NCBI RefSeq assembly: GCF_051652165.1
Contig: NZ_JBOFTR010000016.1
Location: forward strand, 186,001-250,000
DNA: 64,000 nucleotides
Reading direction: 5' to 3'
Source of the DNA: Plesiomonas sp051652165
GTDB lineage: Bacteria; Pseudomonadota; Gammaproteobacteria; Enterobacterales; CAMTGL01
Part shown: positions 26,243 to 34,619 of the stretch, piece after piece
Position numbering within the stretch: the stretch's first letter is position 1
Layout of the letters: every line of letters begins with the position of its first letter
Position numbers and translations under genes: made by a program
The notes under the pieces: model-generated
Databases searched by the model: none
Told to the model about the DNA's origin: nothing
The model's input: the letters and a program-made list of their open reading frames with translations, nothing else

Positions 26243-26853
26243 CTGAACAACAACGTGCAAATATTAACTGGGATAAAGTCAATGGGCTGCTCCCAGCCAT
26301 CGTCCAGCATGCTCAAAATGGTCAGGTATTAATGCTGGGCTACCTAAATCAAGAGGCGTTAGAAAAAACGCTGGAGACAAAACAGGTCACCTTTTTCTCG
26401 CGCACCAAGCAACGTTTATGGACCAAAGGCGAAACCTCAGGCCATATCCTGTGGGCGACCAAAATGGCGATTGATTGCGATAACGATACACTGCTGATTT
26501 TAGCTGAACCGCACGGAGCAACCTGCCATCTGGGTACCGATAGCTGCTTTGAAGATGTTGCCGTTGAGCCAGATCTGATTTTCCTCAGTAAACTTGAAGC
26601 GCAATTAATGGCGCGGAAAACTGTTGATCCAGAAACATCATACACAGCACGTTTATACGCCAAAGGTACAAAACGTATTGCACAAAAAGTGGGTGAAGAA
26701 GGTGTTGAAACCGCACTTGCTGCGGTCGCCGGTGATAAAAATGAGCTCATTAATGAATCGGCTGATTTGCTCTATCACCTGATGGTCTTACTGCAAGATC
26801 AAGATTTACAGTTGCGTGATGTCATCAAACGTCTGCGTGAACGCCAACGTTAA
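26236..26853 (+). CDS. hisI: Bifunctional phosphoribosyl-AMP cyclohydrolase / phosphoribosyl-ATP pyrophosphatase HisI
   Basis: This HisIE fusion carries out the second and third steps of histidine synthesis. The N-terminal cyclohydrolase domain has MLGYLNQEALEKTLET, FSRTKQRLWTKGETSGH and the zinc-ligand segment DCDNDTLL with the later CHLGTDSCF. The C-terminal MazG-like pyrophosphohydrolase domain has KVGEEGVETALAA and LLYHLMVLL. The length is 205 residues. It is last in the operon. Confidence 0.98.
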   Translation: MLTEQQRANINWDKVNGLLPAIVQHAQNGQVLMLGYLNQEALEKTLETKQVTFFSRTKQRLWTKGETSGHILWATKMAIDCDNDTLLILAEPHGATCHLGTDSCFEDVAVEPDLIFLSKLEAQLMARKTVDPETSYTARLYAKGTKRIAQKVGEEGVETALAAVAGDKNELINESADLLYHLMVLLQDQDLQLRDVIKRLRERQR

Positions 26854-26877
26854 TCTATTCACTTCTTGTTTGTTTAC

Positions 26878-26907
26878 ACATACTCAGTAGTCATACACTG
26901 AGTATGT
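26878..26907 (+). terminator. Hairpin after the his operon
   Basis: A perfect 11-bp stem (26878-26888 with 26897-26907) with an 8-base loop begins 24 bases after the hisI stop. No T run follows, so it may be a 3' stabilising hairpin or a weak terminator. Confidence 0.45.
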
Positions 26908-27399
26908 CATTTGCAATATACTTATCATCTCTTCTTTCTCTCTTTCCTATCTCTCTGATTTTCTTATTCTCTTTTTCGTTATGATAGTTCTGATTCAAAT
27001 CAGAAATATCGCCATCACCTATAAAACCACACCGTAAATTATGCACTCAACCCATTGTTTTATGCACTTCTGATATGCGCTGAACATAACATTCTTTTGA
27101 TAAAAACTGAGCATTTCTGTTGATACAATCTTGTATGAACTCTATGCGTAAAAACAGGAACACTGTTTGATCATTTTCCTGTCACAGGAAACAGCTTTAC
27201 CGCGCTACTCTAGCAACTTACACAAAAACAAAAACACTAAAGAGAACAATCAGTAAGATACATATTTAGCGAATGTAACGTATACAACATTGCGACAATA
27301 ACAAGCCTATCGTTACGACTCCTGTTTTTATCACGATAATTACGCTTTACCACAGAGTTATATATTGCATAGTTATGTAAATAAATTTACTATCGGTTA

Positions 27400-27417
27400 A
27401 ATCATTCATTATTCATA
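27400..27417. promoter_or_regulatory. Candidate ArgR operator (ARG box) at artP
   Basis: AATCATTCATTATTCATA matches the E. coli ARG box consensus AATGAATAATTATTCATA at 15 of 18 positions by my count. A weaker match lies at 27364-27381. ArgR with arginine represses arginine uptake genes in E. coli. The box ends eight bases before the artP ATG, where a Shine-Dalgarno sequence would be expected but none is seen. Confidence 0.5.
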
Positions 27418-27425
27418 ATAATCGC

Positions 27426-28154
27426 ATGAGTATTCAATTAACTGACGTAAATTGTTTTTACGGTGATCATCAGGCATTGCACAATATCAGCTTTAACTGC
27501 CCGCAAGGTGAAACGCTCGTGCTGCTTGGCCCTAGCGGTGCGGGCAAAAGTTCGTTGCTACGCACATTAAATTTATTGGAAGTTCCACGTAACGGTACAT
27601 TACAGATTGCTGGACACCTGTTTGAACTGACCAAAACACCTGATAGTAAAGCGGTGCGCGAGTTACGGCAAAATGTGGGCATGGTGTTTCAACAATATAA
27701 TTTATGGCCACACCTGACTGTGTTAGAAAATCTAACCGAAGCCCCCTGCCGAGTTTTAGGCTTAAGCAAAGATCAGGCGCAACAGCGTGCCGAAACATTA
27801 TTGGCGCGTCTACGCTTAACCCCGTATGCCAGCCGTTATCCACTGCACCTCTCTGGCGGCCAGCAACAGCGGGTGGCCATTGCTCGCGCCCTGATGATGG
27901 AGCCTCAAGTGCTACTGTTTGATGAGCCTACCGCTGCACTTGATCCTGAGATTACTGCACAAGTGGTTTCAATTATTAAAGAGTTAGCCCAAACAGGTAT
28001 TACACAAGTGATTGTGACACATGAGGTTGAAGTCGCTAAAAAAGTTGCCAGTCAGGTGATTTATATGGAGCAAGGCCACATTATAGAACAGGGTGATGCA
28101 CACTGTTTTTCTGCACCACAAACATCTGAATTTGCTGGGTATTTATCACACTAA
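27426..28154 (+). CDS. artP: Arginine ABC transporter ATP-binding protein ArtP
   Basis: ArtP is the ATPase of the arginine uptake system. Walker A is LGPSGAGKSS near residue 36, the signature motif LSGGQQQRVAIARAL lies near residue 140 and Walker B is VLLFDEPTAALDP. The 242-residue length equals that of E. coli, and the start MSIQLTDVNCFYG aligns with it. It is the first gene of artPIQM. Confidence 0.97.
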   Translation: MSIQLTDVNCFYGDHQALHNISFNCPQGETLVLLGPSGAGKSSLLRTLNLLEVPRNGTLQIAGHLFELTKTPDSKAVRELRQNVGMVFQQYNLWPHLTVLENLTEAPCRVLGLSKDQAQQRAETLLARLRLTPYASRYPLHLSGGQQQRVAIARALMMEPQVLLFDEPTAALDPEITAQVVSIIKELAQTGITQVIVTHEVEVAKKVASQVIYMEQGHIIEQGDAHCFSAPQTSEFAGYLSH

Positions 28155-28188
28155 CTCTATTTTATTTTCTGTCTACAAGGAGTTCACC

Positions 28189-28932
28189 ATGAAAAAATTA
28201 CTGACCGCTGCCCTGTTAACTAGCAGCGTGTGTGCAGGATTTAGCACCTCAGCACTGGCGACAGAAACGATCCGCTTTGCTATGGAAGCTACCTACCCAC
28301 CCTTTGAATCGACCAACGAAAAAAATGAAATTGTCGGTTTTGATGTGGATCTGGCTAAAGCCTTATGTGCCGAACTAAAAGCAGAGTGTACATTCAGCAA
28401 TCAGGCATTTGATAGTTTAATCCCCGATCTGAAATTTCGCCGTTACGATGCCGCCATTTCAGCCATGGACATCACCGATGACCGCCTAAAGCAGGTTGAT
28501 TTCACTAAACCTTACTACGATAACGCAGCCATTTTTATCAGCCAAAAAGGTAAATTTGCAGACGTTAGTGCTCTCAAAGATAAAAAAGTGGGCGTGCAAA
28601 ACGGTTCAACACACCAAACCTACATCAATGAGCAGATGAAAAATCTGAAGGCTGTGCCCTATGGCAGCTATCAAAATGCAGTAATTGATATGAAAAATGG
28701 CCGTGTTGATGCCGTATTTGGTGATACCGCCGTTATCGCTGAGTGGCTAAAACAAGACAAGAGCCTCGCACCGGTCGGTCAGCCCGTCACCGATAAAGCC
28801 TATTTTGGTCAAGGTTTTGGCATTGCCGTTAACAAGGGCAATACTGCACTGCTCACGCAGCTCAATACGGCACTCGACACTTTGCATGCCAACGGTACTT
28901 ATCAATCCCTCTACAACAAGTGGTTTAAATAA
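28189..28932 (+). CDS. artI: Arginine ABC transporter periplasmic binding protein
   Basis: This is the periplasmic substrate-binding component. A signal peptide (MKKLLTAALLTSS..., cleavage probably after SALA) precedes TETIRFAMEATYPPFES, NEIVGFDVDLAKALC, and DSLIPDLKFRRYDAAIS with MDIT, all typical of the ArtI/ArtJ family. It is closer to ArtI by eye. The start at 28189 is chosen over an upstream ATG because AAGGAG lies seven bases before it and a signal peptide follows. The mature protein is about 222 residues. Confidence 0.93.
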   Translation: MKKLLTAALLTSSVCAGFSTSALATETIRFAMEATYPPFESTNEKNEIVGFDVDLAKALCAELKAECTFSNQAFDSLIPDLKFRRYDAAISAMDITDDRLKQVDFTKPYYDNAAIFISQKGKFADVSALKDKKVGVQNGSTHQTYINEQMKNLKAVPYGSYQNAVIDMKNGRVDAVFGDTAVIAEWLKQDKSLAPVGQPVTDKAYFGQGFGIAVNKGNTALLTQLNTALDTLHANGTYQSLYNKWFK

Positions 28933-28938
28933 GAGACG

Positions 28939-29613
28939 ATGGCGGGAAACGAATTTCTACAACTCCTTTGCATGGCGGCCGGTATGACTATCGGCCTAGC
29001 ACTTGCTTCGCTGGTTATTGGCCTATTACTGGCACTTGTTTTTGCTGTGCTCGAATCATCACGCTGGAAAGTGGTCAGTATTCCCGCCAGTACGCTTATC
29101 ACCGTATTACGTGGCTTGCCCGAAATACTGGTGGTGCTATTTATCTATTTTGGCTCAACCCAAGCATTGTTTCTGATCACTGACAATTATGTAGACCTCA
29201 GCCCGTTTTGGTGTGGTGCGGTGGCATTGGCCATTATATTTGCTTCATATGCTTCACAAACATTACGCGGTGCACTCAAAGCCATTTCAGCCGGACAGTG
29301 GGAATCAGGCGCGGCACTGGGTATGCGCCCATGGCATATTTTTACCCGTCTTATTTTGCCGCAAGTCTGGCGGCACGCGCTGCCAGGGCTGGGTAATCAA
29401 TGGTTGGTGCTGCTTAAAGATACCGCACTGGTTTCCCTTATCGGTGTGAATGAGTTAATGCGTCAGGCACAAACTATTGCGACCTCAACGTGGCAACCAT
29501 TTACATGGTTTGCAGTAGCGGCAGTGTTATATCTGGTGATTACCCTAATCAGCCAGTTCTTATTGCAGCGCCTTGATCGCTACGTTACCCGTTTTGAGAG
29601 GAGTGCTGTCTGA
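28939..29613 (+). CDS. artQ: Arginine ABC transporter permease ArtQ
   Basis: ArtQ is one of two inner-membrane permeases of the arginine importer. The 224-residue protein has about five hydrophobic segments and the EAA loop ESGAALGMRPWHIFTRLILP that contacts ArtP. TVLRGLPEILVVLFIYFG is typical of the polar amino-acid permease family. The stop overlaps the artM start (TGATG). Confidence 0.95.
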   Translation: MAGNEFLQLLCMAAGMTIGLALASLVIGLLLALVFAVLESSRWKVVSIPASTLITVLRGLPEILVVLFIYFGSTQALFLITDNYVDLSPFWCGAVALAIIFASYASQTLRGALKAISAGQWESGAALGMRPWHIFTRLILPQVWRHALPGLGNQWLVLLKDTALVSLIGVNELMRQAQTIATSTWQPFTWFAVAAVLYLVITLISQFLLQRLDRYVTRFERSAV

Positions 29614-30278
29614 TGTGGAGCTACTTTCCCACCTTGATGCAAGGGCTGCAAACCAGCTTATCACTGACTGTTTGTGCCCTGCTGATTGGTTTTACACTGG
29701 CTGTACTGTTCACGCTGGTGATGGCCGGTAACAACCACCCGTTACGCTGGCTGACAAAAGGCTATCTAACGCTGTTTACCGGAACTCCGTTACTGATCCA
29801 GATATTTTTGATCTATTACGGCCCAGGGCAGTTTGATGCCCTGCGCAACAGCGTACTTTGGCCACTACTCTCTGAACCTTGGTTTTGTGCCATGATAGCT
29901 TTAGCACTCAACAGCGCAGCATACTCTACTTTGCTGTTTTATGGCGCAGTCAAAGCTATCCCAACTGGACAATGGCAAGCGTGCAGTGCACTCGGAATGA
30001 CTCGGCGACAAACTTTACAGATTTTATTACCTTTTGCGCTAAAACGAGCTTTGCCTTCGTATTCCAATGAAGTGGTCTTGATCTTTAAAGGTACATCACT
30101 GGCCAGCACCATTACGATTATGGACATCATGGGTTACGCGCAGCAACTCAATGCTCAAACTTACGATACTCTTGCAATTTTCGGTATGGCTGGTGTGATC
30201 TATCTAGCCGTTAACGGTGCGCTCACACTGTCAATGCGGGCGCTTGAAAAGCGGATGCTAGCCTTTGAGCAACGGTAA
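29613..30278 (+). CDS. artM: Arginine ABC transporter permease ArtM
   Basis: ArtM is the second permease. The 221-residue protein has the HisMQ-type topology, LFTGTPLLIQIFLIYYGPGQ near residue 55 and the EAA loop ACSALGMTRRQTLQILLP. AGGAG lies eight bases before the ATG, inside artQ. E. coli has a separate artJ nearby; none is found in this window. Confidence 0.95.
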   Translation: MWSYFPTLMQGLQTSLSLTVCALLIGFTLAVLFTLVMAGNNHPLRWLTKGYLTLFTGTPLLIQIFLIYYGPGQFDALRNSVLWPLLSEPWFCAMIALALNSAAYSTLLFYGAVKAIPTGQWQACSALGMTRRQTLQILLPFALKRALPSYSNEVVLIFKGTSLASTITIMDIMGYAQQLNAQTYDTLAIFGMAGVIYLAVNGALTLSMRALEKRMLAFEQR

Positions 30279-30380
30279 AGATACTGATTGTGCAGAAGCA
30301 TTGCCTGATGAAGCACTACAGTCACTTTAATTTCTGCTACCATAAGCACAGAAATTCCCTTTTAAAGAGTGAGAGTATCC

Positions 30381-30734
30381 ATGAGCCAGTTAGGACAAGA
30401 TCTGCAAGCCAACATTGATCTGTTTGTTGCACAAAGCCAGCAAACCGGACAAGTATGGGGTTTGTGTCAAGACGAAGTAAATTGGCTCTCTATGGAGTCA
30501 AGCCAGTTTGAAGACGGTGAAGTGATGCCATTTTGGTCAAACGAAGCTGACGCTCGTATACACTGTGATGACGAGTGGGCTGAGTTTGTTCCAACGGCTA
30601 TTCCGCTTAATTTGTTTGCCAATGAGTGGTTGTTAACACTGGCTGAAGATGGCGTTCTACTGGGTCTGAACTGGAATTCAGATCTTGAAGGTGATGAGTT
30701 AGAGCCTGAAGCTGTTGCACAACGTTTTATCTGA
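30381..30734 (+). CDS. DUF2750 domain protein
   Basis: This 117-residue acidic protein matches the DUF2750 family by its layout: an N-terminal helix (NIDLFVAQSQQTGQVWGL), then MPFWSNEADARIHCDDEW and VPTAIPLNLF, and a C-terminal EDGVLLGLNWNSDLEGDELEP. The function is unknown. I chose ATG at 30381, preceded by GAGAG, over a GTG four codons upstream. It is monocistronic between artM and ogt. Confidence 0.8.
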   Translation: MSQLGQDLQANIDLFVAQSQQTGQVWGLCQDEVNWLSMESSQFEDGEVMPFWSNEADARIHCDDEWAEFVPTAIPLNLFANEWLLTLAEDGVLLGLNWNSDLEGDELEPEAVAQRFI

Positions 30735-30809
30735 TAGCCAAAATCTCACCCGTATACAGGGCATGATAGGCTAACAATATGATCACGTAACCTTATGATC
30801 ACGCTACAC

Positions 30810-30849
30810 ACTGAACCGGCCAATGGATAAATTAACAGGTCGGTTCAGT
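30810..30849 (+). terminator. Hairpin between the DUF2750 gene and ogt
   Basis: ACTGAACCGGCC (30810-30821) pairs with GGTCGGTTCAGT (30838-30849), 12 bp with one G-U. No T tract follows, so a terminator function is uncertain. Confidence 0.4.
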
Positions 30850-30904
30850 CATCTGTCAAAATCGCGCTAAGTTAAGACGTCAATACCCTGAAGAGACCGC
30901 TCAG

Positions 30905-31390
30905 ATGTACTACGTCAATTATACCTCACCACTCGGTGAACTACTGCTGGTAGCCGACCGCCACGGTTTACGCCATTTATATCTGCCAAGTGAACAGCAG
31001 AGTATTAACCCGTTATGGCAGCAAGAGTGTATCCGGCCACTGCAATTGGCTACCGATTTTCTCAATGATTACTTCGCCGGCCTTGCCCCTTCCCCTGATC
31101 GTCTTCTGCTTGCACCTGTTGGTACACCGTTTCAGCAACAAGTCTGGCAACAATTGCTGGCGATTCCCTATGCACAAATATCAAGTTATGGGGCAGTAGC
31201 AGAGAATATCGGTAATCCAAAGGCTGTACGCGCCGTTGGCGGTGCTATTGGCGCAAACCCGCTGGCCATTATTATTCCGTGCCATCGGGTGCTAGGAAAA
31301 GATCGCTCGCTTACCGGATACAGTGGCGGTTTACCGATTAAAACCGCTCTGTTGACACTCGAAGGTATCGGCTGGCGTGAAAAGCCCTAA
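30905..31390 (+). CDS. ogt: Methylated-DNA--protein-cysteine methyltransferase Ogt
   Basis: Ogt repairs O6-alkylguanine and O4-alkylthymine by transferring the alkyl group to its own cysteine. The active-site motif IIPCHRV gives Cys126. The upstream TPFQQQVWQQLLAIPYAQISSYG and NPKAVRAVGGAIGANPL are characteristic. At 161 residues it is similar to the constitutive Ogt of E. coli (171) and lacks the Ada N-terminal domain. The stop codon lies in the terminator loop. Confidence 0.93.
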   Translation: MYYVNYTSPLGELLLVADRHGLRHLYLPSEQQSINPLWQQECIRPLQLATDFLNDYFAGLAPSPDRLLLAPVGTPFQQQVWQQLLAIPYAQISSYGAVAENIGNPKAVRAVGGAIGANPLAIIIPCHRVLGKDRSLTGYSGGLPIKTALLTLEGIGWREKP

Positions 31391-31400
31391 CGGGCTTTTT
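31380..31400 (+). terminator. Terminator overlapping the ogt stop
   Basis: AAAAGCCC (31380-31387) pairs with GGGCTTTT (31392-31399) around TAAC, and the T run continues to 31400. The loop contains the stop codon. Confidence 0.75.
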
Positions 31401-31420
31401 AACCGGTAACACAACTAGCA

Positions 31421-32635
31421 TCAAACACGTTTAAGTAAACCGATCACTTCATAGTGAGCGGTATGCGGAAACATATCAAACAACTGCATTTTTTCGACCT
31501 GATACTGCTGCGCCCCACCGTTTAAACGCACAATATCTTCTGCCATGGTATTGGCGTTGCAACTGGAATAAACAATATAGTCAGGTGCCATGGTTGCCAG
31601 ATAATTGCACAAGGCCTGCCCAATCCCCCGACGTGGCGGATTAACCAGTACGAGATCAGGAACATTATCACGGTTTTTTACGCGATCACTTTCATCGCCT
31701 GCTTCACTTTGCGGCTCTTCAGGGTATGTGCCATGATCTGCCTGATGACGGCAAGCAAAAGCACTAGAATCAAGAGCCTGAAAATGGACATCCGATAAAC
31801 CCAGTTGTTTTGCCGAAGCACGCGCACAGTCTATCGCCTCGGGTGAGATCTCTATCCCAGTAAGTTTCATCTCTGGTGTTGCACAGTGCAAGCCAAATCC
31901 GCCAACACCGCAGAACAGATCCCACAGTGAGTTTATCGGTAATGCTTGCACCCAATCGCGGGCAGTAGCATATAGACGCGCAGCAATTTGCGGGTTGGTC
32001 TGGAAAAAACTGCGTGGGCGGATAGAAAGCGGAACATAGTTGAATTGCTCTGACAGGCTGTGATCATCGGTCAGCATAATCTCTTGCTCACCTTCTAAAA
32101 TCGCCATATGCACCGGTTGAATATTCACCGAGATCACCCGCAATTGCGGTAACTGCGCTTGTAACCACGGCAACTCACGGCGGATCAATACCAGTTTTTG
32201 GTCTGACTTAAGCACAAAACGCAGCATAAACTCACCATTAGCCGCACTTTGTGTCAGTAGGATAAATTTCAGCTCACCGCGCCGACGTGCAACGTTGTAC
32301 GGTGTTAAACCGGCACGGCCGATAAACTGTTTGATGACCGGAAACAACGCCTGAAAATCGGCGTTATACAGCGGACAATCTGACAAATCAACCGCAGCAC
32401 CGTCAGCATTGACGATACCCAAAATCGGGCGTTCAACCGCACCGCTAACCACCATTTTAGCTTTGTTGCGAAAAGCTTGTTCAGCACTGTGCACCGCAGG
32501 TAACCACTGTTGTACCGGAATAGCACAAAACAGGGTTTCTAGCGCCTGCTGTTTAAGTGTCAGTTGCTCGGTATAGGGCTTATCCAGCCAATGACACGAA
32601 CGGCATTCGCCAGCCTGAAAATGGGCACAGAACAT
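31421..32635 (-). CDS. rlmC: 23S rRNA (uracil(747)-C(5))-methyltransferase RlmC
   Basis: RlmC methylates U747 of 23S rRNA. N-terminal cysteines (MFCAHFQAGECRSCHW) form an iron-sulfur site. The SAM-binding motif LWDLFCGVGGFGLHCA, the NPPRRG motif and the catalytic Cys region YSSCNANTMAED are present. I chose ATG at 32635, with GAGG five bases upstream, over a TTG five codons earlier, giving 404 residues. That is longer than the 375 of E. coli, largely from an acidic insert of about 25 residues (including EEPQSEAGDESD) before DLVLVNPP. It is beside art and pot genes as in E. coli. Confidence 0.95.
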   Translation of the reverse strand: MFCAHFQAGECRSCHWLDKPYTEQLTLKQQALETLFCAIPVQQWLPAVHSAEQAFRNKAKMVVSGAVERPILGIVNADGAAVDLSDCPLYNADFQALFPVIKQFIGRAGLTPYNVARRRGELKFILLTQSAANGEFMLRFVLKSDQKLVLIRRELPWLQAQLPQLRVISVNIQPVHMAILEGEQEIMLTDDHSLSEQFNYVPLSIRPRSFFQTNPQIAARLYATARDWVQALPINSLWDLFCGVGGFGLHCATPEMKLTGIEISPEAIDCARASAKQLGLSDVHFQALDSSAFACRHQADHGTYPEEPQSEAGDESDRVKNRDNVPDLVLVNPPRRGIGQALCNYLATMAPDYIVYSSCNANTMAEDIVRLNGGAQQYQVEKMQLFDMFPHTAHYEVIGLLKRV

Positions 32636-32663
32636 GAAAACCTCAATCAAGTTGCAGCAAGTA

Positions 32664-32693
32664 CAATGAGGGGCAAGATTCTACCCCTCATTG
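32664..32693. terminator. Hairpin between potI and rlmC
   Basis: CAATGAGGGG (32664-32673) pairs perfectly with CCCCTCATTG (32684-32693). It follows potI and precedes rlmC on the minus strand. Neither side has a T tract, so it may be a 3' stabilising hairpin. Confidence 0.4.
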
Positions 32694-32860
32694 CACTGGC
32701 TGCAAAGCGCCGACCACAAGGTTACTCCGCGTAAAGTGCCAAAAGTTACCCTTGCTTTAAGGTCGCTTTCTCTTTGTTTGCACCAAAAAGTCGCCTTACA
32801 CTCAACGGATATTGGCTGTTACTGACTATCACCACTACTCACTATCACTGTCGTCCGCTA

Positions 32861-33694
32861 TCAGTGTAACTGCTCTAAACGCTGACGCTTTTCAGCGCGT
32901 GACATCAGCCACCATGAGATCATGCCAAGCACCCCGACAGCCAGAATAATCAAGGTCGCCAGTGCGTTGATCTTCGGGCTAACCCCCATGCGAACACTGG
33001 AAAAAACCATCATCGGCAATGTAGTCGAGCTCGGGCCAGAGACAAAACTGGAGATCACCAATGTATCGAGTGATAAGGTAAATGCCAGCAACCAACCCGA
33101 TACCAATGCAGGAATGATCAACGGCACGGTAATGATGAAAAATACCTTCAGCGGAGGAGCTCCCAGATCCATCGCCGCTTCCTCCAGTGAACGGTCAAGA
33201 TCGCGCAAACGAGCACTGACTACAACAGCAACATAAGAGGTACAAAAAGTCACATGTGCTAGCCAAATGGTCATCGCGCCACGTTGCTCTGGCCATCCAA
33301 GCCACTGGCTCATTGCCACAAACAGCAACAGCAGCGATAAACCCGTAATCACCTCTGGCATAACCAACGGTGCGGTAAGCATAAATGCAAAGGATGTCTG
33401 GCCGGTAAAACGCCGAAAACGGGTCATCACAAAAGCGGCCATCGTACCGAGTATCACCGCCGCAGACGCAGCCGCCGTGGCGATGGTCAGACTCAGCCAA
33501 ACAGCGTCCATCATCGCCTGATCAGCAAACAACTCTCCGTACCATTTAGTGGACCAACCCGCCCAAACCGTGACTAAGCGTGAGCTGTTGAATGAATAAA
33601 TCACCAACATCAGCATCGGCGCATACAAAAAAGTCAGGCCGATAGTCAGAATCACCGCTTTCCAACGGCTTTTAATCACAGGAACGCTATTCAT
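32861..33694 (-). CDS. potI: Putrescine ABC transporter permease PotI
   Basis: PotI is an inner-membrane permease of the PotFGHI putrescine importer. The 277-residue protein has six hydrophobic segments and the EAA loop EEAAMDLGAPPLKVFFIITVP. SFNSSRLVTVWAGWSTKWYG near residue 35 is typical of PotI/PotC. It overlaps potH by one base (TGATG), with GGAG eight bases before its ATG. Confidence 0.96.
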   Translation of the reverse strand: MNSVPVIKSRWKAVILTIGLTFLYAPMLMLVIYSFNSSRLVTVWAGWSTKWYGELFADQAMMDAVWLSLTIATAAASAAVILGTMAAFVMTRFRRFTGQTSFAFMLTAPLVMPEVITGLSLLLLFVAMSQWLGWPEQRGAMTIWLAHVTFCTSYVAVVVSARLRDLDRSLEEAAMDLGAPPLKVFFIITVPLIIPALVSGWLLAFTLSLDTLVISSFVSGPSSTTLPMMVFSSVRMGVSPKINALATLIILAVGVLGMISWWLMSRAEKRQRLEQLH

Positions 33695-34605
33695 CAGTGC
33701 ATCTCCTGATTCTGGTGTTTATGAAACCACATAATCGGCAGAGCTAAGATCAGCAACATGACAATCGCCACCGCAGAGGCAACCGGCCAGTCTCGATTAT
33801 TAAAGAACTCCTGCCACATCACCCGCCCGATCATAATACTGTCAGGCCCACCGAGTAGCTCAGGGATCACAAACTCCCCCACAGCTGGAATAAAAACCAG
33901 CATTGAACCAGCAATAATGCCCCCTTTTGTCAGCGGTAATATCACCGAAAAGAAGGTTTTAAACGGGCGAGCACCCAGATCTGAAGCGGCCTCAACCAAT
34001 GAGTAATCCACTTTTTGCAGCGCAGTATATAAAGGCAAAATCATAAACGGCAGATAGGCATACACAATACCAATATACACAGCAAAATCGGTATGCAGCA
34101 TAGGTAACGGTTGGTCAATAATACCTGTCCATAACAGGAAGTTATTGATAATCCCGTTATTTTTCAAAAGCCCAATCCATGCATAGACCCGAATTAAAAA
34201 TGATGTCCAAGAGGGTAATACAATCAATAGCAGCAAAATATTTCGTGTAGAAGGTGTACTGTGTACGATAGCCCACGCGATTGGGTAGCCCATCAACAAG
34301 CAGATAATGGTCGATACCGCAGCAATACGCAGTGAGTGCAGATAAGCATCAACATACAGCGGATCTTCCACCAAATAGCTGTAATTAGCCAGATTTAGGC
34401 TCAAGGTCAGCTTACCATCTAGCCAACTGAGTAGGTCAGTGTAGGGTGGAATTGCCACCTGCATCTCGGCAAAACTTATCTTAAAAACAATCAGAAAGGG
34501 GATCAGAAAAAAGATCAGCAACCAGAGATAAGGGGCGGCAATGATACTCTGACGACCACTGATACCTGCTCGAGCCAGATATTGCCGTGATAGATATTGT
34601 CTCAT
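33694..34605 (-). CDS. potH: Putrescine ABC transporter permease PotH
   Basis: PotH is the partner permease of PotI. The 303-residue protein has six hydrophobic segments, with VLPSWTSFLIRVYAWIGLLK and the EAA loop VEAASDLGARPFKTFFSVIL. GEFVIPELLGGPDSIMIG near residue 240 is conserved in the spermidine/putrescine permeases. It lies 14 bases after potG. Confidence 0.96.
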   Translation of the reverse strand: MRQYLSRQYLARAGISGRQSIIAAPYLWLLIFFLIPFLIVFKISFAEMQVAIPPYTDLLSWLDGKLTLSLNLANYSYLVEDPLYVDAYLHSLRIAAVSTIICLLMGYPIAWAIVHSTPSTRNILLLLIVLPSWTSFLIRVYAWIGLLKNNGIINNFLLWTGIIDQPLPMLHTDFAVYIGIVYAYLPFMILPLYTALQKVDYSLVEAASDLGARPFKTFFSVILPLTKGGIIAGSMLVFIPAVGEFVIPELLGGPDSIMIGRVMWQEFFNNRDWPVASAVAIVMLLILALPIMWFHKHQNQEMH

Positions 34606-34619
34606 CCTTGACTCCTCAA

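Larger units (their letters stand above)
26854..27425 (+). promoter_or_regulatory. Long his-art intergenic region
   Basis: These 572 bases contain no convincing gene. After hisI there is an 11-bp hairpin at 26878-26907 (ACATACTCAGT and its complement) without a strong T tract. A pyrimidine-rich stretch covers about 26921-26979. CAGGAA and TTCCTG motifs around 27157-27190 can form alternative hairpins. An ArgR-like box lies next to the artP start. The length suggests a long leader or multiple regulatory inputs for art. Confidence 0.5.

Noticed and set aside
26349..26750. 133-codon open frame on the minus strand
   Set aside because: Antisense to hisI; no recognisable motif.
32800..32865. Repeated ACTATCAC-like units after potI
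   Set aside because: The copies are short, imperfect and irregularly spaced; not a CRISPR or a defined repeat family.
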